A stretch of 64,000 nt of DNA from Rhodohalobacter sulfatireducens (GTDB lineage Bacteria; Bacteroidota; Rhodothermia; Balneolales; Balneolaceae): assembly GCF_022012475.1 (NCBI RefSeq), contig NZ_JAKLWS010000001.1, positions 372,001 to 436,000 on the forward strand, given 5' to 3'. Both the position numbers and the translations under genes were made by a program. Below the pieces are notes generated by a model. It did not search any database and was not told where the DNA came from. It was given only the letters and a program-made list of their open reading frames with translations. Positions within the stretch are counted from its first letter, which is position 1. The number at the start of each line of letters is the position of its first letter. Positions 17,565-27,100 of this stretch are shown piece by piece.

Positions 17565-20330
17565 CTACGACCCAAACCAATAACTCAGCTTCACGAGAAA
17601 AATGTTGGTTGGTTCTGAATCGAAGAGATTTCTGAAGTCGCGGTCGAACCTGAAATTATCCTGCCGGCCATTGCTTGAGCGGTCGTGCTGCCAAACCAAA
17701 AACAGGGTTGAACCGGGACGATATTCCCACCGAAAGACGGTATTTCCCTGGATTGAGCGAAAATTGAAATCACGTTCTGAAACGGTGAACTCTTCTGCCG
17801 CTCCCTCCCCATCCGGATCAATCGTGTACTCCTCATCATAGGCAGAGTAATGGATTGTACCCGCATCTTCACCATATATATCGAAGTTAAACTTCCGGGG
17901 TGTGGTAAATTCTTTAAAGTTGTAGAAATTACTCGAGTTGATATAAGGCCGGGCATATAGCTGCAGACTGATATCAGGTGTAAAGGTCCAGTCCAGGCGA
18001 ATGCTGGTGGAAAAGGTTGTAAGATCCAAGTCAGAAAAAACGTAACGGGAACCATATGTATTCACTGCCAGCGGATCTTCAACCTCTTTTACATATTGGT
18101 CTGTTTCAACCTCCCAACCGTATCTCGGTGATATCTCCAATTGAATGTATGTAGTGGGACGGAATTCAATAAAACCCCAAAAACGCCGGTCAATCTCCTT
18201 CCCGGTGATTTCATTTCGGTAAAAACCCCCAATTCCGTAGGACACCTTTTTGGTTTGATCAGAACGGATATTAAAATTCAGGTTCCAATCACGCGGTCGA
18301 GATGTAACAGGCCCACCACGTGTTAACCTGTCCCAGTACTCTTTTCCGGCATAGCTGAGATGGAAGTTGGCTGACCATAAGTTGTTGAATTGCAGATACC
18401 CGGCAGCAGCGGGACCGATATCAATAACATCCCCGTCATAATTTTGGGCATAGTTACCGGCAGCCCAAAACTCATAATTTCTTAAATATTTAGGATCAGT
18501 TTCCCTGTAAATTACAAGCAAAGACGCAGCCCTGTAATCGGCACGGTTTTGAAAACCTAGGTCATTCACTTCGTACCCGGGACTTACTTCAGAATATGTT
18601 AGTGATGAAAGCCAGTGTTCTCCCCCTGATTTCTGGAGACTGATTTCAGTAGCAAAACCGGTCAGATCAGTTTTTGTGGGATCGAGTTCAAGCTTGTCGG
18701 AATCAACCCGGTTATAGTATCGTGCTGATGATTTCTGAGTTCGCTCAATGGCTGCAGCAGTACCATTTACCCGGCTGGCCGAGAATGTGCCGCTGAATGT
18801 CCAGTCACGGTCATTCCAGTTATGTTCAAAATCAAATCCTCCCAGGTATACTGATGAGTGAAGGAAATCTTCAAAATAGGTATCATCAATGCTTCTGTTT
18901 GTTGCACTCAAAAATCCGCCGAAAATGGTATTTCCATTGTTGATATCCTTTTTGGTTCGTGCCACCAGGTAGTTGGTTCCCGGTTCAACTGTAAAATTTC
19001 CCGTCGACTGGTTGATACCGATTTGATATGGGGACGATTCTGCAACGGTATATGCATTGAGTAAACCGATTGACCATCCCGATTTTGTTTTACCACTTAA
19101 CTTTGCCGCACCAGCAATAGTCGTTTGATCCGGGAGATTCGTATATAGATCGTCATTATCTACAACGTCAGGATCGTAAATCGTTTCACCTCTGTAGTCG
19201 TTGTAGCTGTCGAGGTTTCCCTGGGGATTTCGCCCAATTCTCCGGGAGTAAAATGTGACCGGGTTCCCAAAGGAGTTGAATGTTCGAGTGTTTCCAAACT
19301 GAAAAATTTCGTTGCCCTCAAGGAAGAAGGGGCGTTGCTCTTGGAAAAAAATTTCAAAGGCGGTTAGGTTGATCACGGCCGGATCTGCTTCAACCTGGCC
19401 AAAGTCGGGATTGATTGTCGCAGTAAGGGTGAGGTCCGGAGTGATGCCATATTTCAGGTCGGCGCCAACCGATCCGTTCCATTCGTTTTGTTCGTGAAAT
19501 GGATTCGAGCCATTTCCCGGTTCGCGAATTAGATTTGTAGAAGCATAGGGCCTCACTTCAAACCGCCTGGGTGATTCAAGTTCTCTGATGCCCTGTAATT
19601 CTCCAAACCGGGACACAAAACCCGATTCATTTTGGGGAGTGGGCGACCAAAATGATATCTCTTCGTTCCGGGCAATTCGCCGTTGAAAATTAATTCCCCA
19701 GGAAGATTCGGCATTGGATTGTGTAGGACTAAAGCGAAGCTGTGAAAGCGGAATTTTCATCTCAACAGTCCATCCATCATCGTTGATTGATGTAGCTGCT
19801 TCCCACACGGCATCCCATCGGATATCTTCATCATCGTCATCAAAGATTAGAATATCTTTGCGTACCCCCTTAGGGTTAACAGCAAATGAAAATCCCGTTC
19901 GATTATCATCATAACTATCAATATTTACATAAAACCAATCACTGTATGCAGATCCGTCCCTGCGGAAAAGAGTGGCTGCAATTGAGTCTGTGGATGAATC
20001 GTAAGCCTTCGCGCCCACATAGATCGCGTCTTCAGTATAGATCACCCTGGCTTCTGTTTTCTCCGTGGCGGGATTTCCGTCATTCGGAAAACGCTGGATA
20101 AAATCTGTAGCCACGGGAACTTGCATCCAGATCTCTTCATCCAGCTTCCCGTCAAGTGTAATCGGAGTTGAATTTGTAGCTTTTATTGCCCGTAAAGAAC
20201 GGGTGGTCGCAATTGAAATATTTTCAGATGTAGTCTGTGTTGCAACATCCTGTGCGAATGGAGCTGAAAAAAGTCCGCTAAGGATGAAAAAAAGAGATAA
20301 TATGAGTAATGCGATCTTTTTAAATAACAT
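17565..20330 (-). CDS. DUF5916 outer-membrane protein with CBM9-like N-terminus
   Basis: A 921-residue protein. A signal peptide (1-27) precedes a carbohydrate-binding family 9-like domain: NSTPITLDGKLDEEIWMQVPVATDFIQRFPNDGNPATEKTEARVIYTEDAIYVG, about residues 50-250. The remaining ~650 residues are the DUF5916 region: LTATINPDFGQVEADPAVINLTAFEIFFQEQRPFFLEG followed by many short amphipathic strands typical of an outer-membrane beta-barrel, ending in a terminal FLVKLSYWFGS strand. Role unknown; surface binding or uptake of a carbohydrate is a guess from the N-terminal fold. A second copy is at 28121. The CDS is monocistronic. Confidence 0.9.
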   Translation of the reverse strand: MLFKKIALLILSLFFILSGLFSAPFAQDVATQTTSENISIATTRSLRAIKATNSTPITLDGKLDEEIWMQVPVATDFIQRFPNDGNPATEKTEARVIYTEDAIYVGAKAYDSSTDSIAATLFRRDGSAYSDWFYVNIDSYDDNRTGFSFAVNPKGVRKDILIFDDDDEDIRWDAVWEAATSINDDGWTVEMKIPLSQLRFSPTQSNAESSWGINFQRRIARNEEISFWSPTPQNESGFVSRFGELQGIRELESPRRFEVRPYASTNLIREPGNGSNPFHEQNEWNGSVGADLKYGITPDLTLTATINPDFGQVEADPAVINLTAFEIFFQEQRPFFLEGNEIFQFGNTRTFNSFGNPVTFYSRRIGRNPQGNLDSYNDYRGETIYDPDVVDNDDLYTNLPDQTTIAGAAKLSGKTKSGWSIGLLNAYTVAESSPYQIGINQSTGNFTVEPGTNYLVARTKKDINNGNTIFGGFLSATNRSIDDTYFEDFLHSSVYLGGFDFEHNWNDRDWTFSGTFSASRVNGTAAAIERTQKSSARYYNRVDSDKLELDPTKTDLTGFATEISLQKSGGEHWLSSLTYSEVSPGYEVNDLGFQNRADYRAASLLVIYRETDPKYLRNYEFWAAGNYAQNYDGDVIDIGPAAAGYLQFNNLWSANFHLSYAGKEYWDRLTRGGPVTSRPRDWNLNFNIRSDQTKKVSYGIGGFYRNEITGKEIDRRFWGFIEFRPTTYIQLEISPRYGWEVETDQYVKEVEDPLAVNTYGSRYVFSDLDLTTFSTSIRLDWTFTPDISLQLYARPYINSSNFYNFKEFTTPRKFNFDIYGEDAGTIHYSAYDEEYTIDPDGEGAAEEFTVSERDFNFRSIQGNTVFRWEYRPGSTLFLVWQHDRSSNGRQDNFRFDRDFRNLFDSEPTNIFLVKLSYWFGS

Positions 20331-20475
20331 ATAAGAACTGTTATTTATTTGATACTTCTATGATTAGAAAAGGTAGCTGAGGTTCTCCCTTGTTTTTTAA
20401 TATTTCCCTCCTGCTTTTGAAATTGTTTCAAAGTTATGTTTTCAATGTAGAAACCTACTTTAAATTTTTGATTAA

Positions 20476-20516
20476 GACCTGTCGGGTTTCTGCCTTTAGA
20501 TTTTTTCCGACAGGTC
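20476..20516. terminator. Hairpin downstream of DUF4097 gene
   Basis: GACCTGTCGG (20476-20485) and CCGACAGGTC (20507-20516) form a perfect 10-bp stem with a 21-base loop, 15 bases beyond the stop of the minus-strand gene ending at 20531. The U-tract is weak on that strand. It is the same AACCTGTCAGG-type palindrome as at 55324. Confidence 0.55.
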
Positions 20517-20530
20517 AATTTTACTTTTTA

Positions 20531-21331
20531 CTACTGTTTTCGAAGGTAGATATCGCCGCGAAGTGTTTTAAACATATATTCCGGTCCACCCCCGTTAATT
20601 CGGCCGGTAATCCAGTTGTTGATCGACACTCTGTATACATCCGAATCTGCCTCGATACTCTCCCGGTTCGACCGGTCAATCTCCATATTAAAATCTGTAT
20701 ATACCTCTCCCCATTCCGATCTCATTTTTGCCGTTACTCCGGCATCGGACGGGAGTGTAATATCAATATCGCCCTGCACATTGCTAAATGCCATAGGGCT
20801 TTCCCTGTTTATGCTGTTAAATGAAGCTGTTATATCGCCGTTGACCGTGTTTACAGTTGCTGAACCCCCTACATTGGTGAGGGAAACATTCCCGTTCACA
20901 TTACTGATCTCCATCTCGCCGTTTACGTTTTCAACCTGAACATCGCCTCCATTTACAGTTGATAGATAGAGCGAAAAGTTTCGCGGCACAGTGATTGAAA
21001 AGTTTACTTCAGACTGTGGAGGCGCGCCGCCAATTTCTACTTTGTTATCATTTTCGATTACTTCAAATCCAACCGAATTGTTGGAGATTCTGCGGAGTCC
21101 ATTCTTGTTCTCCGGAGCTTCATTCATGGATCTGTCGCCATCATAACTGATGATGACCTCTTCAGTATCTGATCCTGAAACAGAGATCGATCCCCGAACA
21201 ATACCTAGTTCCAGCTGTCCTGGATCACCGGGATTACTCAGCGGAATCACAATCTGTTTCTGGGCGAAGCTTGGAACCACTCCGAAAAGAAGGGACAATA
21301 ATAATGCGAATAAAAATTTAAATGTCTTCAT
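20531..21331 (-). CDS. DUF4097-type beta-helix protein, secreted
   Basis: A 266-residue protein with a signal peptide (1-23). Repeating short strands follow: NVNGEMEISNVNGNVSLTNVGGSATVNTVNGDITASFNS, the right-handed beta-helix typical of DUF4097/putative adhesin domains. DVQVENVNG-like units repeat every ~8 residues at about 130-180. Proteins of this type commonly sit beside ECF sigma factors and anti-sigma factors and may be their output or sensor. Here the gene is on the same strand as, and 265 bases after, the anti-sigma gene at 21597. The exact role is unknown. Confidence 0.8.
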   Translation of the reverse strand: MKTFKFLFALLLSLLFGVVPSFAQKQIVIPLSNPGDPGQLELGIVRGSISVSGSDTEEVIISYDGDRSMNEAPENKNGLRRISNNSVGFEVIENDNKVEIGGAPPQSEVNFSITVPRNFSLYLSTVNGGDVQVENVNGEMEISNVNGNVSLTNVGGSATVNTVNGDITASFNSINRESPMAFSNVQGDIDITLPSDAGVTAKMRSEWGEVYTDFNMEIDRSNRESIEADSDVYRVSINNWITGRINGGGPEYMFKTLRGDIYLRKQ

Positions 21332-21596
21332 AATACTTCAGTTAAGTTGTTGATAGTTAATAAATAACATGCGTTTGAAGTCAGAGTTAGTTGAGGAATG
21401 TCCCCCCGTCAGCTGACGGAGAGCATTGGGGGGATGAGATGAACGTTGTTTGGCCTGAAACTTGAACGTTTATTCTACCACTATGCATCGGTCATCCGCC
21501 CGCTCTCCCCCTTCCCCGATCCCGAAGCGTCGGGAGGACACTGCGAAGGGGGATTTTTTAGAATATTTATTGAGCAATTTCATGTTGTTGTCCGGT
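21332..21596. repeat. Intergenic GC-rich palindromic repeats
   Basis: The gap between the anti-sigma and DUF4097 genes carries CCGTCAGCTGACGG (21407-21420), inside a longer CCCCCC...GGGGGG frame, and a second block near 21500-21555 (CGCTCTCCCCCTTCC...GAAGGGGGATTT). These are dispersed-repeat type sequences and could separate the two genes transcriptionally. Confidence 0.5.
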
Positions 21597-22397
21597 TTAG
21601 ATTAATTCGGCAATTGTGTTTTCCAGTTTGTTTCGGACGTTGGAGTCCAGCTCGTCTCGTGACAGGAGTTTTTTGAATTCATCAACAGACTGTCGCTCCT
21701 GGAGAGCCAGCATCGCATCGGCAAGAGCCGCCTGTACAATAGGGGATTCCTGTTGGGCGATGGAATTGATCAGCCCGGATCGAGCCGCTGGATTGTTGGC
21801 ATGACTGGTGAGTGCATCCACAGCTGCAAGGCGTACATTTACGTTTGAGTCGTTATTCAGGGTCTTCAGCAGGGCATTCACAACCCGCTCGTCCACTGAA
21901 CGGATCTCATTACTGATATTCACAGCTTTGAGCCGCTCTGTTGGCGACGAGTTGTCCAGCAAGCTAATCATCATCACTTCGCGCATTTGAGAGACTTCAG
22001 ACATTAGTTGTTCGATCTGCTCATCCTGGTTGCTGATGGGTGCATAGAGATCGCCAATCATCAGACCCGTCAGGAAAACAGCCGCGATATACACCAGATA
22101 GCTAAGCTGGAATCGTTGTTTCTGTTCAACCATCCATCCATTCAACTTGTGTGACCAAGAAACGGTTTGAGCTTCTTTCTCCTCATCAAGCATGGTGTAA
22201 AACCGGTCACGCATCGCAGAGCTTGGTTTGGGAGTGTCGAGAGAATCCATTTTCCCGATCATTATCTCCATCTCTTTGAGGTCCAGCAGATCGATCTTGC
22301 CGGACTCAATCAGCTCATCGAGCTTCTTTTGTTGATCCGTATTCAGATCATTCTGAAGATACGCGGTCACCAAGTCGATATATTTTTCGTCAATCAT
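21597..22397 (-). CDS. Anti-sigma factor with transmembrane helix and HEAT repeats
   Basis: A 266-residue protein. The N-terminal ~90 residues (KYIDLVTAYLQNDLNTDQQKKLDELI...) resemble a zinc-less anti-sigma helical bundle. A membrane helix is at about 97-115 (LSYLVYIAAVFLTGLMIG). The outer part, about residues 150-262, is a short HEAT-repeat solenoid (VNVRLAAVDALTSHANNPAARSGLINSI...). The sigma gene overlaps its start by four bases. The arrangement suggests the cytoplasmic part holds the sigma factor while the HEAT solenoid senses something outside. The signal is unknown. Confidence 0.85.
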   Translation of the reverse strand: MIDEKYIDLVTAYLQNDLNTDQQKKLDELIESGKIDLLDLKEMEIMIGKMDSLDTPKPSSAMRDRFYTMLDEEKEAQTVSWSHKLNGWMVEQKQRFQLSYLVYIAAVFLTGLMIGDLYAPISNQDEQIEQLMSEVSQMREVMMISLLDNSSPTERLKAVNISNEIRSVDERVVNALLKTLNNDSNVNVRLAAVDALTSHANNPAARSGLINSIAQQESPIVQAALADAMLALQERQSVDEFKKLLSRDELDSNVRNKLENTIAELI

Positions 22398-22987
22398 AAT
22401 TCTTCCTGTTTTTTGAGATCGGAAACGATCTCTTTCAATTCGTTAATGCTCCTGAACACCCGCACTTTTACCGCACTCTCTGTGCAATCCATAATCTCAG
22501 CGATCTCCTTGTATTTGAAGCCCTGGTAGCGGCTGAGAATCAGCGTTTGCTTCTTTTCCTCATCCAGCTGATCGAAAGCCTGTTTCAATAACAGCCGATT
22601 TCGTTCATCTTCTGTTTTTAGTTTGATATCGGAATCCTCGGCTTCCAGAGAGTCCCAGTCGCTAAAATTATCTTCGGTTTTGGTTCTTGAATTCTTCCTG
22701 TAGTAATCGATATGAAGGTTTCGTGCGATCTGAAAAATCCACGTCGAGAAAGCACCGTCACCGTTGTAAGATTCCCGGTATTTCAGAATCCGTTCAAAAA
22801 CACCCTGAACCAAATCCTCACTGATATCGCGGCGGTGCGTCAGCCTGTAAAAGAACCCGAACAGGCGCTGGTTGTATCGCTCAAACAGCAACCCGAGCTT
22901 GTCGAAATCGCCGTCTCTTACTTTCATCATCAATGCTTTGTCCGAATTTGAATCCAACCGATCAAAGTTTTTCGTTAGCCTGTTCAT
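22394..22987 (-). CDS. ECF-type RNA polymerase sigma factor
   Basis: A 197-residue sigma-70 family ECF factor. Region 2: FDKLGLLFERYNQRLFGFFYRLTHRRDISEDLVQGVFERILKYRESY...FSTWIFQIARNLHIDYYRK. Region 4: LLLKQAFDQLDEEKKQTLILSRYQGFKYKEIAEIMDCTESAVKVRVFRSINELKEI. It directs transcription of an unknown regulon, likely including its own operon. The stop overlaps the anti-sigma start (ATGA), so the partners are co-translated. The DUF4097 gene may be the third member. Confidence 0.93.
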   Translation of the reverse strand: MNRLTKNFDRLDSNSDKALMMKVRDGDFDKLGLLFERYNQRLFGFFYRLTHRRDISEDLVQGVFERILKYRESYNGDGAFSTWIFQIARNLHIDYYRKNSRTKTEDNFSDWDSLEAEDSDIKLKTEDERNRLLLKQAFDQLDEEKKQTLILSRYQGFKYKEIAEIMDCTESAVKVRVFRSINELKEIVSDLKKQEEL

Positions 22988-23288
22988 TAGGATACACTGC
23001 TGCAGTGGGGAAAGGTTACAGAAAAGATTTGTGATATGGTTTGAGCGAGTATGAAGCTCTCCTCTTGAGAGGAGACAGATGACGAAGCGTTAAGCGTAGT
23101 CATCAGAGGTGTGTTCACGATATACCATTGACCTAGGCAAACACACCCCAAGTTCATTCGCTAATTGCTCATATCACTTTCCCCTCTCGAGAGGGGATTT
23201 AAGGTGGGTCATTACTCAGCGCCTAACCGAGCCCTCGGCGCTTATTCACTTTAAACCGCGAAGAGCAGGAAGTACCCCAAAGAATAGA
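22988..23288. repeat. Intergenic gap with palindromic repeats
   Basis: CCCCTCTCGAGAGGGG (23181-23196) is a perfect 16-bp palindrome. A related hairpin, CTCTCCTCTTGAGAGGAGA, lies at about 23055-23073. Between them is non-coding sequence with direct words (GATGACGAAGCG, AGTCATCAGAGGTG). No gene is visible. Confidence 0.55.
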
Positions 23289-24110
23289 TTATTCCTCCAA
23301 CGGCAATATCTCAATATTACGAAAGTGTGTTGGGTGACTTTCGGCCTGCAGTGCGATGTATCCCGCGGTAATGATCATATCACCATTTTCAGGAATGAGA
23401 TGTTCTGTATTTGGATCAGAAGGGTCATATTGGGGTTCGCTATAGCTGAGAACCTTCTCACCATTTATATAATGATGAATCATCTCTCCTCCGTGAACTT
23501 CTGCCTCAACCGTAACCCATTGATCTCCATGGTAGGTTTTTGAACTCGATTCCGTGCAGTGTGGAGTGATCAGTTCTCCATCCATCACAATGTGTGTGCC
23601 CATTGAACAGATGTTTGCGGTTGGGCGCTCATCTGTTCCATTACCTCCCAAAAGCTGAACTTCAATGGATACGGGTGAGGGCTGATCGATCCCCATCGAC
23701 TCCGGGGATTGAGAATGAAACTTGATCCCGTTATTTCGCCACGCCCAATCGGGGGCGCCCGGAATCTGCTCCCCTACAAACCGATATTCGAGTCGGATTT
23801 TGTAGTTCGAATAAGGCTGCTCGTAGAAAAGGTGACCAAATTTGCCATCAAACGTTTCATAGTTATCGTAGGAAACTTTGAGAAGTCCATCTTCAACCCG
23901 AAAGGTATTTTTAAAATTAACTCCGGGTTCATGACCTGCAAATTTGGGCGTCCAGCCATCCAGGTTTTCTCCGTTGAAAAGTGAGATCCATTCATCCTGC
24001 GATTCACTTTCATTTAGATTTACTTCGGGCAAATGAGTCATTGAAACAGCACTCAATACAATTACACTGAAAAGAATAAACGTTATTTGAAATGAGCGCT
24101 GTTTATACAT
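23289..24110 (-). CDS. DUF1080 (3-keto-disaccharide hydrolase fold) secreted protein
   Basis: A 273-residue protein with a signal peptide (about 1-25). It contains the family opening WISLFNGENLDGWTPKFAGHEPGVNFKNTFRVEDGLLKVSYDNY and a concanavalin-type beta sandwich with IRLEYRF, NNGIKFHSQSPES, SIEVQLLGG and the closing FRNIEILPLEE. DUF1080 enzymes include 3-keto-glycoside hydrolases; others are uncharacterised. It lies 82 bases downstream of the haem-binding dehydrogenase, a frequent pairing, so one operon with a shared extracellular sugar or glycoside pathway is likely. Confidence 0.9.
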   Translation of the reverse strand: MYKQRSFQITFILFSVIVLSAVSMTHLPEVNLNESESQDEWISLFNGENLDGWTPKFAGHEPGVNFKNTFRVEDGLLKVSYDNYETFDGKFGHLFYEQPYSNYKIRLEYRFVGEQIPGAPDWAWRNNGIKFHSQSPESMGIDQPSPVSIEVQLLGGNGTDERPTANICSMGTHIVMDGELITPHCTESSSKTYHGDQWVTVEAEVHGGEMIHHYINGEKVLSYSEPQYDPSDPNTEHLIPENGDMIITAGYIALQAESHPTHFRNIEILPLEE

Positions 24111-24192
24111 GGTTACCGGTTTATAATACTAGTTTTTAAAATTGTGTGAGCAGGTCATCCCTTTGCGCCTCCCTTCGATGGGGGAATTTTAA

Positions 24193-27100
24193 TTAGTCCC
24201 AGGATTGTCCGTTCAGCTGACTCAAAAACTCCACCAGATCTCTGAGCTGAGTTCGGGAAAGAACATCCCCTACCGCTATCATTGCAGACGGGGCATCCTG
24301 CCTGTTCGAAATATCTGATTTAGGAATTGTCACCTCTTCTCCACTCACAGTTAGAGTAAGTTCTGAATCTGTTTCTTCCTGGAATATTCCACTCACGGTT
24401 TCGCCATCACTTCTCGTAACGGTGATCGAAGAATATCCGGCTGCCGGTTGCGCAGACGGGTCAATCATGGAAAGGAGTAACTCCTCCCTGCTCAATCGAT
24501 TTCCAACTTCTGTGAGATCGGGTCCCACTTCGGCACCAAACCCATTGATCATATGACATCGGGCGCATTGGGCCGAAACATCAGAATAGAAAATTCTACC
24601 TCCTTGTTGAGCGTTTCCGCCATATAACGTTTCACGATATTCGGCAATCGGATCCTCCTCCGGTTTCTGAGCTTTATATTCTTCAAGAGCCTGTTGAACC
24701 TCTTCGGATTCACTATTTTCGGCCGCCAGCACAAGATCAAGATGGATGTTTCGATTTAGATCTCCATCTTTAAGTGCCTCCAATTCATTCACCAAAAGAT
24801 CAGCAGCTCCGGGTGTATTGAGCCGTGCGAGAGCACCATAAGCCTCTTTCTTTTCAGATGCGGTTCCCTCCTCTAAAGTTGTAGTGTAAAGCGCCACTTT
24901 CGTTTCAGGTGTGAAGTCCGAATCCACCAGGAGATTGAGTACTTTCATTCTTACTTCCTGGTTTGAATCCTCCAGAGATATAGCGAGCACGTCGTCCAGT
25001 GCCTCGTAATTCAGGTCAAACAGAGCTTGCAGGGATGCGCTACGAACCGAGGCAGATGGATCATCATGAACAAGAGCTAAAATTTGTGAAGAGGCCTCCG
25101 TTACATCCAGGTTTCCGATTGCATTGAGTGTAGCCACTTTCAGGTTTTCATTTGAGGATGTGAGATGCGATTCCATAACACCGGCAATCGCTTCCTGGGC
25201 ATCGCCCAAATTATTGGAGATCTCTCCCCGATACATACCGGTCACACGGTCGAAAATGGAGGGATCATCCCAGGTTTCAAGTGTGTTTAGAGCTTCAACT
25301 CTCAGTGTATCAGAGATATCGTTTCGCAATGAGAATTGTGCAAGCCGTTCTGCAGCTTCAGCTGTGCCGTCGTAAAGATTTGCATTGATCATTCGGCGGA
25401 CCAACGGCTCGTTGTTAAATTCGGTTTGATCCAGGAGAGCTGCGAGGCCTGGTATGGCATCTCCAATGTATGAATCATCTGAGATGGCTCTTGCAGCATT
25501 CGTGACAATATATTCGTCCTCATCATCCAAAAATTGCGCAACCCCGGGATCTCCCATTCTTTTCAATGCTACAACGGCAGCAGTTCTCACGGCTAGGGAT
25601 GGATGATCTTCCAGATTGTTTACAGCTTCACTATCACCAATCCGTGCTAAAGCAACAGCACCGGCGTGGCGGAGATAAACGTCTTCATCGTTATTGGCTT
25701 CAAGCATCTCTACGATGGGGGCAACGGCATCTTCAACCCCGATTCGTCCGAGGGCTTCGGCAGCAAACATTCGGACCCTGGCATCTTCGTCTGTTAGCAG
25801 TGGAATGATAGCATCGGCTGCCGGTTCATATCGAACATCGCCCAACATCTTGGCGGTTTGAGCACGGGTTTCGGAGTCCTCATCATCCAGGAACTCAACC
25901 AAAGGTTCTACTGCTTCGATATATTCGCGGCCGATTTGAGCCAGCCCCCAAATGCCATGGATTCTGGCCAGTTGATGGTCGCTGGATTCAATCTCTCCAA
26001 GGAGGAGATCATTTGCCCCCCTGTCCACCAACTCAAACTGCGCTTTTTGCCGGACCCTCATATCTGCATGTGCCAGAAGATCCGTCAATTCGTCTTCTGA
26101 TTTTTGAGTGTAATCAGAAGCGATCAAATTCTTGGTTTCCGTTCTGATCTCAGAATTTGCATCAGCAGGAGCATCGAGTTTCCATATCCGGCCTTCTCCG
26201 TTTCGGTCCCAGCCATCTCGCCAGTCAGTCATGTAGAGTGCACCGTCCGGCCCAAAGTCCAGTCCAACGGCTAGTATACCGGTTAAAACCTCCTCATCTG
26301 TATTGAGCTCAAATCCGGCACCATCTTGCTCAAGCGTAAAAGCATAGATTGGCGAATTTGGAACAGATCCCCGAAAGGACATCACGAAAAAATGTTCTTG
26401 CCACTCTTGGCTGAGGGCCGTTCCGGGATTATAGGCAAATCCGGCAGGGCCGGCATGATACCCTGAAATTGGTGGTAAGATGTGTGCTGATTGATTCTCA
26501 AACCGGGGCTGAAAATATTCTTCATCCATCCACACTTTATACTCATTGTTTTTAGAATCGCGATATTTTCCAAATTGCCAGTTGATACGCCAGCCGCTGT
26601 CGGATCCATTTATCAAATAAACCAGCCGTTCATGTTCACCGGGATGGTCGCCGTCGTTATCCACAGAGATGAGATTTCCATACTTATCAAAATCGAACTC
26701 GTGGGTATTGCGAAGCCCCATGGCATACACCTCAAAATTAGAACCATCGGGGTCAGACCTCAATATGGCTCCCTGGTTTGGGTATTCATGCCGATTACCT
26801 TCCTGATCGACAACATTGAAACCGATGTCGCCAATTCCCCAGTAGATACGTCCGTCGGGCCCCACTTTTACGCCGGACATTCCATGTCCCCCGAAACCAA
26901 TGTGAACATTATATCCATGGCTTAATGATTCTTTTTTGTCAGCCATGCCGTCGTTGTCCGTATCGTAAAGTCGCCACATATCAGGGCCTACTCCCAGGAA
27001 AGCGTTATCTTTGAATGTAGTAAGTCCGCCGGCTACATCCGTTACTTCATTGTTAAAATCACTAATATACAGTTGAGACTGGTCTGCAATACCGTCGCCT

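Noticed and set aside
17383-17583. Open frame of 66 codons between the methyltransferase and DUF5916 genes
   Set aside because: It crosses dispersed-repeat sequence, has no family resemblance and overlaps the convergent gene end.
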